From Parelaphostrongylus tenuis (taxonomy: Eukaryota > Nematoda > Chromadorea > Rhabditida > Metastrongylidae), in NCBI GenBank assembly GCA_019055375.1, contig JAHQIW010005536.1, positions 124,001 through 188,000 on the forward strand: a stretch of 64,000 bases of DNA, read 5' to 3'. Within the stretch, counting starts at the first letter, position 1; every line of letters begins with the position of its first letter. The notes under the pieces were generated by a model, which was given only the letters and a program-made list of their open reading frames with translations, was not told where the DNA came from and searched no databases. A program made the translations under genes and the position numbers. Shown in pieces: positions 20,650-31,619 of the stretch.

Positions 20650-20786
20650 ATCACTGAGCCGGGCGAAAATGATCTACTGCGATCTACAGTTCAAGAAAGA
20701 GGGGAGAATGGTCTACAAAATCCGAAAAAGTTGAAACAGAGGGTGAAGTTCGTCGTGATTCGATTCGCATTAGATCGCATTCAAAG
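20650..20786 (+). CDS. Exon of plus-strand gene B (unknown)
   Basis: Forty-five open codons ITEPGENDLLRSTVQERGEN, then GLQNPKKLKQRVKFVVIRFA and LDRIQ, ending AAAG|GTGAAT in phase 2. The 5' boundary (TGGAAG|ATC) is uncertain. No phase-compatible link to 21360-21574 was found, so a middle exon is missing from this model. Confidence 0.45.
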
Positions 20787-21359
20787 GTGAATTGCATCGC
20801 CAAACGAATAAAATGAAGGATAGGAACGAATAAGTGATCTGTCACAGCTGAGAATGTAATTTGTCAAATCAGTGAGGGGTTTCGCAACACATTCGCCACA
20901 TAGATGACCTCTCTGGAGGTCATGTGAGCGCGTTCTGCTAGTCTCGTCCCGCCCCGTGTGTACCGGTTTCAAAACACCCGCTAAATAACCGGTGACTTCC
21001 GTGGACCCACGCTGGCGGACACGGTCAATTATCCTAGAATTCCACAGGTAAGAGCAAGTCACAGATAAGAAAGGTCTGTGATGGAAAGTAGTACTTTATA
21101 GCAATTCGAGTACTTTTTTAGTACATTTATTGATTTAGTGATTTCTAGTAATTTATTCTTACTCTTGAGAAAACAGAAAAAGAACTTGAAATAATATACC
21201 GTTATCAAAAAGAGCCCATATCTGCTCTCTTTTCAGAAAGACGATTCGCTCTTATCTATAGAATTTCAAGGTACCCTTTTCGGGACAGCCGTTGATCAAT
21301 ATCCACAAGCGGTGCGCAATTTTCATTATTTAATAAGGATTTTCTTCCTTTGTTTTAGA

Positions 21360-21574
21360 AGGAACTGGCTTCTTATATGAACTCCACAGATCCCCCTTAC
21401 ACGCTCGTGTACTTTTGGTGCATATTGGAACTTTTGAAAGGGAACGAAACACCGGATGTCAAACGCAGTTTCATTAACGCTTGTACAACGCTGTATGCAG
21501 AGCTCCTCAAGAACCAAATTACACACAGACATCGCAGAGAATCGTACTATCAATCAAGTAATACAGTAGTCTGA
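21360..21574 (+). CDS. Terminal exon of plus-strand gene B (unknown)
   Basis: Acceptor CCTTTGTTTTAG; 71 codons KELASYMNSTDPPYTLVYFW, CILELLKGNETPDVKRSFIN, ACTTLYAELLKNQ.. to a TGA. Aromatic and Leu-rich helices followed by a basic tail (ITHRHRRESYYQ). A second frame (EGTGFLYELHRSPL..) is open for 38 codons and would fit a preceding mini-exon at 21236-21269; the longer frame is preferred. No family recognised. Confidence 0.55.
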
Positions 21575-21651
21575 TAAAAGCGATCCACACACACTAGCCA
21601 AGCAGGCGAAGAATTCTTAATGGGCTACACAGTACCAAAAAAGGATTTATA

Positions 21652-22596
21652 TTGGTTCTTTCCTAAGTTTTGGCACTAGAGCAATGAACATTAAATTCAT
21701 TTAGCAGAATTTATTAAAATTGCCCAGCAGCATCATGCAAAGTATGAACCATCAGCTTAAACACATTTCTCCCATCCCTCAGGCAACAAATCACTACCGC
21801 GCTCATAAAACTTGTCATCCTAGAACTCAAAGAAAGTAGTGAATCCTCGACTCAGATAATTGATGTCTCGATACTTTTTCTTGCTCAGGAAATGCTCCAG
21901 TGACCGGAAGAGGTGATAGTTAGGCGGCGACAAGTCAGGACTGTACGGCAGATGATCCGTCAACTCCTATCCCAGTACGGTCGCTTTCCTCTTTGTCAGT
22001 TTGGCGACATGCAGCCTTGCGTTGTCTTGAAGCATAATGAGTTAGCGGCGACGTCGACGTGACAAGGACCAATTTCAGCGATCCAGATGTACACAATAGC
22101 GACTGGTATTAATCGTCTTTCCGGCTAGCAGCAAGTCCCAGTGAACTGGCCCGGTCGGTCTCAAGAGATGATCTCTCGATCAACTTCGCGTGGACGTCCG
22201 AAGCGCAGTTGGTCCTTCACGTTGGTTTTGCCAGCGCAAAACTCAGCAAAAGGACCGAGACGTCGTTTGCCTGAACACCAATCCTTGAGCCTTTGCATGG
22301 TTGATGTTCTGGAAAATAGTTCAGTGCATCGCGTCTTAATTCGTACTCGTAAAGGAGCAAAATGCGACAAAGGCTTTGTTGAGCGACCACGATGCGGCAA
22401 GTATGGACAAATTTAGTATCGAAAAAAAAACTCGGAGAATCTGCACAAAGCGGTACTGGTTCGTTGCCTGAGAGATGACAGAAATATGTTAAGGCCGAGG
22501 CCGAGGCGCATACTTTGAATATTAATAAATTTTTATCGCTTCCGGTTAATAAATCTGGTGTTTATTAATCTAGTGCCAAAACTTATGAGAAGACCA
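21652..22596 (-). mobile_element. Mariner derivative, 945 bp, fold-back
   Basis: TA at 21650-21651, left repeat TTGGTTCTTTCCTAAGTTTTGGCAC, right repeat CCAAAACTTATGAGAAGACCAA. Minus-strand transposase pieces include the N-terminal FAEFCAGKTNVKDQLRFGRP region at about 22190-22290. Both ends carry the 3' end of the element in opposite orientation (CCTGAGGGATGGGAGAAATGTG type at 21770, CCTGAGAGATGACAGAAATATG at 22467), so the true 5' end was replaced. Confidence 0.8.
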
Positions 22597-22959
22597 AATG
22601 AAACGTTATCATAGTGTTGAAATTGCCGAGATTCAAGCATTCGCATAATCACCAAAACTTCAGTAAAAAGGCTCTGTCCAACAAAAAAATGTCGCTGAAA
22701 GGTTGAGGGTCAAAAAATCCTCAGCGCCCGAAAACGTTTTATTGGCCAGCCATAGACAAAAGAACACAATTTTTCCATCTACGACACTATAAAAAATTGA
22801 CAATGAAAGTCGTCATCACATCATTTCACTGAATTGAAATCAACGATATCACCTCATTCAATCAAGTCCAATTACAGAGTTTTGAACCTTGTGGGAATAA
22901 AGCCCTTTTCATATTGGCCTGAGAGTTTTCGTAACAGTTTTGTAGCTCATATCTTTGCA

Positions 22960-23790
22960 ATATCAACCCTGTACTTGGCTTGTAACAGGTGCTCTTTGTT
23001 CGCTGTCGCAACGAAGACAAAATAACGTCTCACTTTTGGCGCGCATTTTTTGCTCGCCTAGACTTTCTGTATGGCTTTCAACGAAGTCATAGCAGTTAGT
23101 CGATAACTTGAAAAACTCTGATGTTGAGTTTGGCTTACGTTTCGCACTCCAAGTTATGCGTACCAAAAGCCTATGATAGTGTAGGAGAAATCGTGTTGTA
23201 TTAGAATGTCAAAAAAATCTAGGAGAATCATTCAACATGGAAAAAAGAGATTCCTAAGTAAATAACGAAAATTGTGCATTTCTCGAATAGCGCTATGCCC
23301 ACCGACTTCAGCTGCCGCAAAAAAGGCACAATTTTCGTGATTTAGAATGAAAATTACTTCCCTATTTTAAGGAAATATCTGTGTTTTTTCTAGAATTGTG
23401 AAAGAGACTCTGTTCTATTTTCTTATGGGTACTTGCCTTTATCTTCAGTTTATTTTGCTAAATAAACCCGCTAAGAAGTTCAAGCGACGGGCTTACTACT
23501 TCGAGTGCAAAACGTAACTTTCTTTTCGCTCATACAGCGTTCTATGAAGATCTGCTCAAAGCTGAAACCCAATTTGAGAGTCAATAAGCCAATAAGATTT
23601 GTGCTATTTAGAGGTTACGAAATGTTTGATGAAAGCCGTCGAGAAACCGCAGCCGAGCAAAAAATGCGAGCCGAGTGTGAAACGTAATATTATTTTTGTT
23701 TCGACAGCACACTAAGGTCTTTGAAAAAAACTAAGTGCACTGTTGAAATTGCCTTTTTTCAGACTATCGAATAGCTAGCAAATGTCTGAT
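22960..23790. repeat. Dispersed repeat, inverted pair
   Basis: ACGTCTCACTTTTGGCGCGCATTTTTTGCTCG (about 23024) is the inverse of CGAGCAAAAAATGCGAGCCGAGTGTGAAACGT (about 23655). Parts recur near 3.5, 39.5, 47.8 and 62 kb. Confidence 0.6.
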
Positions 23791-24019
23791 GGAAAAGTTC
23801 TCGTAGTAAGAATTTCAGGGAAGAATATGTCCATTCAAATGAATGCAAGTCGTCCTCAATGATTCAAAATAAATTAAGTAATAACAACGGTCGAAAATTG
23901 GAAAAGGATCTCTGTTACAAATCACGAATTTTCTTTGAAAAAAATCTAAGTTGTCAAGAAACCGAATTCACTACCAATTTACGATAGTGGAAATAGCACA
24001 ATGCATCTCAAAAAACCAG

Positions 24020-24168
24020 TTTGACGTGCCTTGGTGATTACCAGAAAGATTCGTATCTGTTGATGAGCGGACACGGGGTTGTTGACAAGGGGATTTATTA
24101 TCAATAGATTACAATTATTCGCTCATCAACAAATACGGATTTACTGGCTCAATGCCAAGGTTAATCGA
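24020..24168. mobile_element. Small hairpin MITE
   Basis: Arms of about 48 bp: TGACGTGCCTTGGTGATTACC..CGTATCTGTTGATGAGCG and CGCTCATCAACAAATACGGA..CAATGCCAAGGTTAATC, with a loop of about 46 bp. No coding capacity. Confidence 0.65.
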
Positions 24169-24169
24169 T

Positions 24170-24975
24170 AACCAATCGTGGGATTAACTTAATAGATACT
24201 GATTCTAGGGTGAGTATAGCAATCTGAACGATTTGAATGGTGATGTGCCAGACTCGCCCCGTTAATCATACTGGTGTTGCGAAACGAACACAAAGGGTTC
24301 AAATGATTGGCAGAGGCAATCGGCAAGAGAGGAGGAGAGAATGGCGATCGGAAGGCATCACCCCCATATGGTATTAAACAAATCAAGTTTTCATCCGAAA
24401 GTGCACTCAAATGAAAAACAGACAGAGAAATCAAGAGCGAAGTGATTGGATGGGATTATCGCAAACAAGAAATTAAGCCTGATAGATGCGACCCGCGGTA
24501 CGAATAAACCATCGTTTGATTTTTCATAGAACAGTCATTGCACAGTCATGCGCGGAGGCTCATCACCTCCAGTGTCTAGATGATACAGTTACAGTTTTAG
24601 CAAAAAGGTATACGGAAAAAACAACTTATATGTGACCACCGCATATTGTCAAACCCATTCCCCCTTGGGTAGGAAACCCAATGAGTGCAGCTAGCATGAT
24701 TCGCGATACTATGGTGTCCATACCGTCCATGCCTTCCCACGCTGCGCACATACACACATTTCGGTGCACGGCCCCTTAATTTTTTTTTTGCAAACTATTT
24801 GCAAGCGCCTTGAGCAGTTTCTCTTTATTAAATCCAAGAAAAAGATCGACACCCTGAGTGAAGAATTAATTCGCTGTGCGTTTACAAATTATTAATCACT
24901 AGATAGCCACTGATTTGCATGCACATTTCTATTAAGCGCCATTGACACGATTTGAACCTTGGCTAGCCACACGAA
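24170..24975. other. No supported gene; short hairpin
   Basis: Minus ORFs here show no splice support. A short GGAGG..CCTCC hairpin lies at 24554-24570. Otherwise no recognisable feature. Confidence 0.5.
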
Positions 24976-24977
24976 AA

Positions 24978-25238
24978 TTAGTAGGGATTCGAATGTGTTG
25001 ACAGGAAGCAATTCACTAACATACGATCAGTGTGAATTTCGTCTATAGGCAAAAAACGCTCTGAACTCACTGCACGCATTTTTCTCGTTAGTGGATCGAG
25101 AGAAAAACCTGGTGACTCTGAGTGACGATTCTTCCGGGATTGTTGAACATTTTGGTGAGATTGCAATGGAACCCTAAATAAGCTACTGTATATGGACTTT
25201 CCTGAACTACTTAGCATGCCGCCCTTGCACCTTGCCGC
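24978..25238 (-). CDS. Exon 3 of small membrane-protein gene
   Basis: Acceptor TTTCATTTGTCTAG; 86 codons and TAA. Codes AARCKGGMLSSSGKSIYSSL, then a polar Gln/Ser/Arg stretch and FSLDPLTRKMRAVSSERFLP, ending LVNCFLSTHSNPY. Phase 0 matches exon 2. The composition suggests a soluble, phosphorylatable tail; no domain recognised. Confidence 0.65.
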   Translation of the reverse strand, partial: AARCKGGMLSSSGKSIYSSLFRVPLQSHQNVQQSRKNRHSESPGFSLDPLTRKMRAVSSERFLPIDEIHTDRMLVNCFLSTHSNPY

Positions 25239-25492
25239 CTAGACAAATGAAAAGTAACAAAATGGTTTGAAGCTGAGTAATGAGTTTGTGGGATTTTTGT
25301 GATATGCAACACTAGCAGCTCATTAATTTCATTACAGTAATACAGATTGTGCTTATGAATGGATGGACTGAATGAAAATTTGTTGTACATAGGACCCCAT
25401 TGGTTTGGGTCGTTGCCACAATCGGCGTAACTGGCACGCGAAACGACTACAAGCGAAATCTCCCTTCTTGTCTTAACACATATGGCACGCAC

Positions 25493-25554
25493 CTGATTTT
25501 CTTTGCCTTCTTTTTTCGATTTCGCAGCCCCATAACGAGTAAGCGATGAAAATT
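25493..25554 (-). CDS. Exon 2 of small membrane-protein gene
   Basis: Acceptor CATTTTCTTTCAG, codes FSSLTRYGAAKSKKEGKENQ after a split Lys codon, donor CAG|GTGCGT. This basic stretch follows the membrane segment directly, as expected for a cytoplasmic anchor (positive-inside). Confidence 0.65.
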
Positions 25555-25620
25555 CTGAAAGAAAATGATCAGAAATCAGAAAGAAGTCTACAATATGGAC
25601 AGAGAAGCAGGTGACTATAC

Positions 25621-25687
25621 TTAGGATGATAATTACAATCGCTGAGAGTAGACAGCAACAGGAGTCATAGCAGGGTTCTCCTAACAT
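25621..25687 (-). CDS. Exon 1 of small membrane-protein gene
   Basis: ATG at 25685-25687; codes MLGEPCYDSCCCLLSAIVII and IL, donor CTAA|GTATAG (phase 1). A Cys-rich N-terminus enters a hydrophobic helix (LLSAIVIIIL). Exons 1-3 together give about 130 residues: short lumenal or outer N-terminus, one membrane helix, basic cytoplasmic tail. An in-frame TGA precedes the ATG. Confidence 0.55.
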
Positions 25688-26339
25688 CACCACTCGTTTT
25701 CAAGTAAAAAGCTCTGGTTCAGCATATCTTGTGACTTCTTATTCATCAAAATGATCCTTCTAGATGGAGGCATCTTGATTATAGGCTTACTGGGGATGAC
25801 CTAGATTCTCTCGATTTCATGAGAGTTTAGCATTCTCACTACTTTGGCATAATTGAGGCTTTATCCTCAAGAACTTTCCGCTGACTTTTGCTTTTGTGAC
25901 ATTCTGGCTCTTATTGGAATTTCGGTAGTCAGCTAACAGATTTAGTCACGGAATGTGTATGACTGTTTGCATTGACTTTTCTGCATATCATTATCGGTTG
26001 TTTACCTTACTGCAAAATTTGAATGCAACCGGTCAATAGCACATCCAACACAGATGTTGTTCTGGGTAGTTTCAAGTGACTGACACAAAAAATTAAGTGC
26101 AATTGTTCATGAGTTAGAAAATTTTGTAGGAAAAAAGGCTATTCAGATTGACGACGTTGAGTAAATACTAGCTAGGAGCTTCTGGGGGTTAAAAGGTAGT
26201 AAAAATAGCATAGAAAAAAAAAGCTCCAATTACTGAGAAGGGTTCATGAGATAAAATGAGGGGGATAAGCATGTGAGGCTCGGTGTTTAGGGATGCCTAC
26301 AATTTGCAGGGGTCGTTGGTTTGGCTAGGCACGAGGGCC

Positions 26340-26518
26340 TCAACGAGTCTGCCGTGACTAGATTGTCGGGAGATTGGTACCAGACATGTCTGAGATGATG
26401 AAAAAACACTGACGTAATGTAACAATAGGACCCCGAAATTTGCTGTAGAGCATTGATTGACCTCTTCTGCTATAAATGGGGTCAGATTCCTGAGCATGCC
26501 TACGGGATTCTTCACTAA
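26340..26518 (-). CDS. Possible exon (unknown)
   Basis: After an ATTTAG acceptor the minus strand is open with EESRRHAQESDPIYSRRGQS and MLYSKFRGPIVTLRQ; GT sites near CGTCA|GTGTTT could end it. Protein-like composition but no partner exon found. Confidence 0.3.
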
Positions 26519-27059
26519 ATATTTGATTTCGCTTGAAGAAGACTCGTTTTTTAGACGATTTTAGAAAAAACTTTGCCAATTACGCGGCTTTATCAAGCGT
26601 AAAAGTCCCACCTAAAGAAGTACCTCCGCATTCCTACACAACGATTGCTGGGACAAGGATTTCGCTAAAGATCAGGATTTCATTAGTGACAGTGATTTTC
26701 AATCACGAGGCAACTTAAGTTCGAAAGTTTGTATTTTTAGCTTTGTAATGCCTTACATATTAGCACGAAATCGACCAAGAATGCAAGCAAGACTCTGGGT
26801 GGCGCCATTGAAAGCTTAAATGCCACTTAATTAGTTTCTTTCAAGGTTTGGAGCATGAGGCTCAACGGAAAATATGGGAAAGTACGTTCGCTGAGTCTAA
26901 AAAATCAGAATTCCATGTTAGTAAAAATTAAACTTCGATTTCGCTTGCAAAGGTACGCGCATTACTATCATTTATGCTATACCCACTTCTGCTGAAAAGT
27001 AAGATTATGTCCATTTAAAGCATAGGTATTGATCCGTTGCTGCAATAAATCATTTGGAA

Positions 27060-27490
27060 TCAACATTCTGCAAAGTGAAATCTGCCTGAATTTCTTTCAC
27101 TGGAATCTATTTCCTTGACGAAGAGACACGAGATTTCTGTTCGACGCGTTAGCTGATAGAGGTTTTGCCTTTTACAGAGGCTGAAGAATACGTTGGCAAT
27201 TCGAGTAAAGCACTGTGCGTCAGAATAACGTAGTAGTGGTAAACTTGGAGTCAACCATGACCGTAAAGCAAGCATGCATATCACACAAGTCACATAACAG
27301 AGAAGACTTTAGAGAAATTGCTAGGATTCTTAGCGAATCTCAAAAATTCAAAGATGAGAGCGGATAGAAGTGTCTTGTCATCAACGTGACCTCTCCCAAG
27401 GCAAACTCCGCCCTCTACTTTACCATAGTAGGCGTGTGTATAGGCTTTAACTGTGTCAGGGGTGAAAATTTTCACGAAATTTGAAACAAA
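27060..27490 (-). other. Two adjacent protein-like minus frames
   Basis: A frame after ..CCTGACACAG reads KAYTHAYYGKVEGGVCLGRG and HVDDKTLLSALIFEFLRFAK, ending at TGA (27290). A second frame continues downstream as LPLLRYSDAQCFTRIANVFF and SLCKRQNLYQLTRRTEISC. They could be exons of one gene, but no phase-consistent intron joins them. Confidence 0.3.
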
Positions 27491-27514
27491 AAACGAGTCG
27501 AATTTTTTAAATTT

Positions 27515-27790
27515 AAGCGCTCCTAGCGGTGGCATGAATTTTCAGCAAAGTGGTAAGCAAGGCTCTAGTTCGATCTCTCCCCCCCCCAACAATCTCGATT
27601 AGCTGAAAGCTTAGAAACGTTTTAGCTCTGTCCACCAGGAGATTGCAAAATGAATTGTCTCGATCAGCAGTCTACGACAGACATTATGGAGATAAACCTC
27701 TCAGCCAGAAACCAAATGAACACTTGAATGCTTGAAAACCTTTGTGGACGATGAATGCGAGGAAACGAATTGAATATTAGAAAGGAAGGA
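27515..27790 (+). mobile_element. SINE-C copy
   Basis: CGCTCCTAGCGGTGGCATG.., CAAAGTGGTAAGCAAGG, TAGTTCGATCTCTCC then a C10 run; body ..GAGGAAACGAATTGAATATTAGAAAGG matches the tail region of 38350-38640. Confidence 0.6.
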
Positions 27791-27838
27791 ATTCATATAG
27801 TAGATTGTAGTTAAAAATCATTTTGAATTGAAAATACC

Positions 27839-27915
27839 TCAAATGCTCTGTACCGACAAGTCTGTGGCGATGGGGGACCAAACAGTGTGATAATTTTCTA
27901 ATAGGGTAGTATCAG
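27839..27915 (-). CDS. Terminal exon of unknown minus gene
   Basis: Acceptor GCTACTGAAG; codes SDTTLLENYHTVWSPIATDL and SVQSI, then TGA. Incoming phase 1 fits the exon at 27986-28058. Function unknown. Confidence 0.55.
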
Positions 27916-27985
27916 CTTCAGTAGCATTACTAGCATGGAAGCAAACAACAAAGAATCCCGTTTACTATTTCTAAAAGCAACTTAC

Positions 27986-28058
27986 AGTCAGTAGTTGGGA
28001 GGAGGAGGCCGCTCAACTGGTTTCCTCCAAATGTTTTAGCAAAATGAACGACACCACG
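27986..28058 (-). CDS. Internal exon of unknown minus gene
   Basis: Acceptor CTTTGTTAG, codes RGVVHFAKTFGGNQLSGLLL and PTTD, donor GACT|GTAAGT. The previous exon is probably 28323-28405 (phase 0). Confidence 0.58.
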
Positions 28059-28322
28059 CTAACAAAGTACATGACAATCATTTCACTAACCTATTTATGT
28101 TCCCCTTATCACACGAATGTATCATTTGACTCACAAAGACCAACCCGAAAAAAAACACGTACGAAAAAGACAACGTGTTGTGTCGGGACGCAGATCAGAC
28201 TAATGAAAGACATTTTATCGTTTGAATCAATGCCCTTTGATTTAACGACGCATTGTAATTGCCGTCTCAAAATATTTCGAAACTTCGCATGTAGCACAGA
28301 GATGAAGGAAATAGAAGGTCAC

Positions 28323-28405
28323 CCTGCAGTTGGGCTCCAGAGTGCCTTCACCGTTTCTCCAGTCAGTATGGCCCGTGCCACCTCCACCAGGGCTAAGTTC
28401 AAAGG
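28323..28405 (-). CDS. Probable exon of unknown minus gene
   Basis: Gly-rich frame FELSPGGGGTGHTDWRNGEG, then TLEPNCR, donor AGG|GTGACC, phase 0 as required by 27986-28058. A second frame (LALVEVARAILTGETVKALW) is also open and reads well, so the frame is uncertain. A SINE-B abuts directly upstream. Confidence 0.38.
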
Positions 28406-28407
28406 GT

Positions 28408-28705
28408 AAAGGATAAAGCTCTCAGTGTTGATCAATCCCTGAGAGATGCGCCATGCATTCGTTTTCAATTTTCAACTTTGTTTGAAGTGATTGAATGCAT
28501 ATGTGGCCTTTACAATGACTTGCGGTGGTCTCCCAATGTATAAAGCCAGATCAGCTTACCCTCCACAGAAAAGTCTGAGACCAGTCTGGTACCAGTTCAC
28601 CGACACCGGAGGGATGGATGGCTTAGTGAGCTATGAGAGCGAGATCGAACCATCGACCTCATGTGCCACGCAGACCACCTCTAACCACGGCGCCACATGT
28701 GCTCT
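28408..28705 (-). mobile_element. SINE-B, near full length
   Basis: Tail AAAGGATAAAGCTCTCAGTGTTGATCAATCCCTGAG, body GCATATGTGGCCTTTACAATGACTTGCGG, CAGTCTGGTACCAGTTCACCGAC, head CCACCTCTAACCACGGCGCCACATGTGC. Confidence 0.85.
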
Positions 28706-28867
28706 AAGCAAAGAGCAAAGTTCATAAGCATTGAATCTAATTTAAGGGATTCAAGACGTGATCAACATTCTACTTGTGAGAAATGGTAAACAAATTCCTA
28801 CATGTCGTTTATCCGTTGTTGATTAGCAACTAGCACGTCTTCACATGTTGTTCGCTACTTCACACAT

Positions 28868-29176
28868 TCATTCATCGCAGACGCTTGAGCTATTATAGCC
28901 TTTGTGATTGCATATCTTGATTGAAACATTTAGCGCATTAAGGTCGAATTTGAAAAAAAAACTCCGTTGGAAATTGTTTTGTGTGAAATGTGGACGTTCG
29001 ACATTTCCTGTGTGACGTATATCATCGGGAGTGAAGTAATGCGTAAATTGCAACATTTCTACTAGGAATTGCCATGATAAGTTAACACTTAACTCCGTTT
29101 CTTGACAACTTTCACAACGTTCAATCAAGTCCTTATTGTATCTAACGTTTCGAAAACAATGTCTTATTTCAAGCAA
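28868..29176 (-). other. Protein-like minus ORF, unproven
   Basis: 102 codons including YNKDLIERCESCQETELSVN and LQFTHYFTPDDIRHTGNVER, ending NHKGYNSSSVCDE. It could be one or more exons (an ACGTTAG acceptor precedes YNKD). No homology recognised. Confidence 0.3.
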
Positions 29177-29544
29177 TCACTCAGCTGGAGAATTCGAGTA
29201 GATGCGACTCTGAGGACTCACACATCTCATGAAAATTTCTCACTGAAGTAAAGCTGATTTAGTTTTGACGACAATGGAGTCGGATTGTTAAACACACAAA
29301 AGTTGTGCTGTGATATTACAGGATGCATAAATGACTTGGCTGAGCATTTTCAAAGAGCGACACATTCATTGACTGGTTATATAGAAAAAATACGAATCGA
29401 TTGAAGCTATGGTCCTATAAGATACACGATTCTACTTCGTACGGTCTACTCCATTGTATATCCTATGTGGTAAACCCACAATTTCACAACTCTATGAAGA
29501 ATATCCACGAATCTTAACCACTAGGCCTCATGGAAATAAGAGAG

Positions 29545-29840
29545 CATGTGGCGCAATGGTTCGAGGTGCTCTTCGTCACACACGATGTCAATGGTTCGAT
29601 CTCACGCTTATGGCTCACCAAGCTATCCATCCCTCCGGGTTCGGTAAATTGGTACTACGTTGGTCTCAGACTTGTCTGGTAGGATAAGCAGCACTGACTC
29701 GATACAGTGGGAAGCCACCGCGAGTCACTGTAAAGACCAGATATGCATTTAATCACCTCAAACGAAGTTAAAAATTGAAGACTAATGAATGGCGCATCCC
29801 TCAGAAACTGATCAACGCCGAAAGTTTTATCCTTATGAAG
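29545..29840 (+). mobile_element. SINE-B, near full length, plus orientation
   Basis: Head GAGCATGTGGCGCAATGGTTCGAGGTGCTC with B-box-like AATGGTTCGATCTCAC, then GGCTCACCAAGC, TTGGTCTCAGACTTGTCTGG, CACTGTAAAGACCAGATATGC, ending CGCCGAAAGTTTTATCCTT. It defines the family: tRNA-like head, about 230-bp body, no poly-A but a conserved CTTTATCCTT-type end. Confidence 0.87.
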
Positions 29841-30479
29841 AGTACATGCTTAATGAAGTTAGTAGGTTTTTCTATGAAACAGAGGAAAAGCACTTAGACA
29901 TTAGTACACAGATGTATATGAGATAACAGATCAGCAAACTTCTATATAAGCGGAAGAGACATCTATTAAAGCAATGGATAGTTTCCTTGAATAAATGAAT
30001 TCGAACGTCCAACAGAAAAGAGTGAACGAGTCAAACAAGAGGCATTAATATATAATTGCGACAATCACTTCTATAGTGACTTGGAGAACTCATAGTAGAT
30101 TGGATTTGTCGCATCAGCAGCGTTGTTTCATTGATAAAAAAATTAGATATGACAAAAGCATTTGTGATGATTTGGGAATCTCAAAGTACTGAGATGGCGA
30201 AGCAAACTGACTTATCATATGTTTTCATCATTGAATTGCTGGTGGGGTAAACCTTTCTGCACGTGTTGATCGATAGAAACACATTTGAACATAGACAGGT
30301 CACACCATTGAAAGTGGAAAGTTGCGACTACTTTGATCACTTATTCAGGAACTTTTTCTTCCAAAGGCTTCCATTGATTTAGTATTTTCTACGACCTTTC
30401 GATTAATCAATATATATCTATATAATTTACACATGTCTTCACAATTCATCGTGCAGATCCCAGCACTTCTTGCATTCGA

Positions 30480-31115
30480 CTCGTCTACTCGCATTCTCCT
30501 TCACGAGAGTCTTCGACTACTTCACATTGCTTCCACTGCTGTTTGAGATTTCGTCCTATTTATGATAGTCGTAGATGCTGTTTGAGACGTTCCTCCTTGC
30601 AATCTAGGAAGTAGCCGAGCTAAGGCGTTCCACTTGATTAGTTGCAAAAGAGTGTTGTGGAAGGAGATCTGAAGGAGATCCTTGTGTCTCTGATATATCG
30701 TATCACTAACCACTGCCGCTTGTAACTTATCTCATTAGAATAAACTCGTATCAGTTGGAACTATTGTACGAAACTCAGCACTTCATCCATTTAACTGGTT
30801 TCCTTGCACCCACGAAGATCCTTATCTTGCGTGCGGGTCTGGCTACTTCCTAGGAAATTCTAATTTTTTCATGTTGCTGAACTCAGGTCTAATCGGTTTT
30901 TCGTATTAACGGGATATCTATGTTGGAGTGTAACCACATTTCCAACACAAGAATTTTCCAACTGTTCTGAATCGAGTTTCACCAAACAAGTCCAACAGTT
31001 TTTTTTTTCCATTAGAGAAAGAAAAGAAGCTGTTGAGCCTCGCATGAGGTTTGAACAATGGCCATGCTTGCATAACCACACTGAATCACTAACCATTGCG
31101 CTTCATTTGAGCCAT
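30480..31115 (-). repeat. tRNA-like SINE-type fragments
   Basis: The minus strand at 31010-31112 reads AAATGAAGCGCAATGGTTAGTG..CATTGTTCAAACCTCATGCGAGGC (A- and B-box-like). A related head lies at about 30690-30720 (CACTAACCACTGCCGC). Bodies are not alignable by eye. Confidence 0.5.
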
Positions 31116-31329
31116 GTTCAATAAGATTGAAGACAAGGTGTTTGACTTTGAAGCAGGGCCGTTCTAAGGAAACACACGTAGAGAGAAAATCATTTCTTTC
31201 TCGATATTACTACTAGCGATTTCAATCAAAAACTAACTGTGACAGATTGTTAGCAAAATTATATATCGGATCTATGCATTGAAATTGGAAAAGAACAGAG
31301 ATGGCATGTTCAAAATAAACAGATAAACT

Positions 31330-31612
31330 AGAATAAAGCTCTAAGCGTTGTTCAGTCCCTGAGGCATGTGCTATGCTTTTCATTTCATCTAGGATTGTTT
31401 GAGGTGAGCGAATGCTGATTTGGCATTTGAAATGACTCGCTGTGGCGTACTACTATATCAAGTCAGTGCAGGTAGGCTCCCAGACAAGTGTGGTACTGAT
31501 TCGCAGACCCGAATCATATGGAAGGTTTGATGAGCTTTAGCTGTGTGATCAGCCATCAACCATATGATGTCACAGGGCACCTCTAACCACTGCGTCACAC
31601 GTTCTCATCTTA
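31330..31612 (-). mobile_element. SINE-B copy
   Basis: AATAAAGCTCTAAGCGTTGTTCAGTCCCTGAGG tail, TATCAAGTCAGTGCAGGTAGGCTCCCAGACAAGTGTGGTACTG body, GGGCACCTCTAACCACTGCGTCACACG head. Confidence 0.82.
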
Positions 31613-31619
31613 GTGGATA

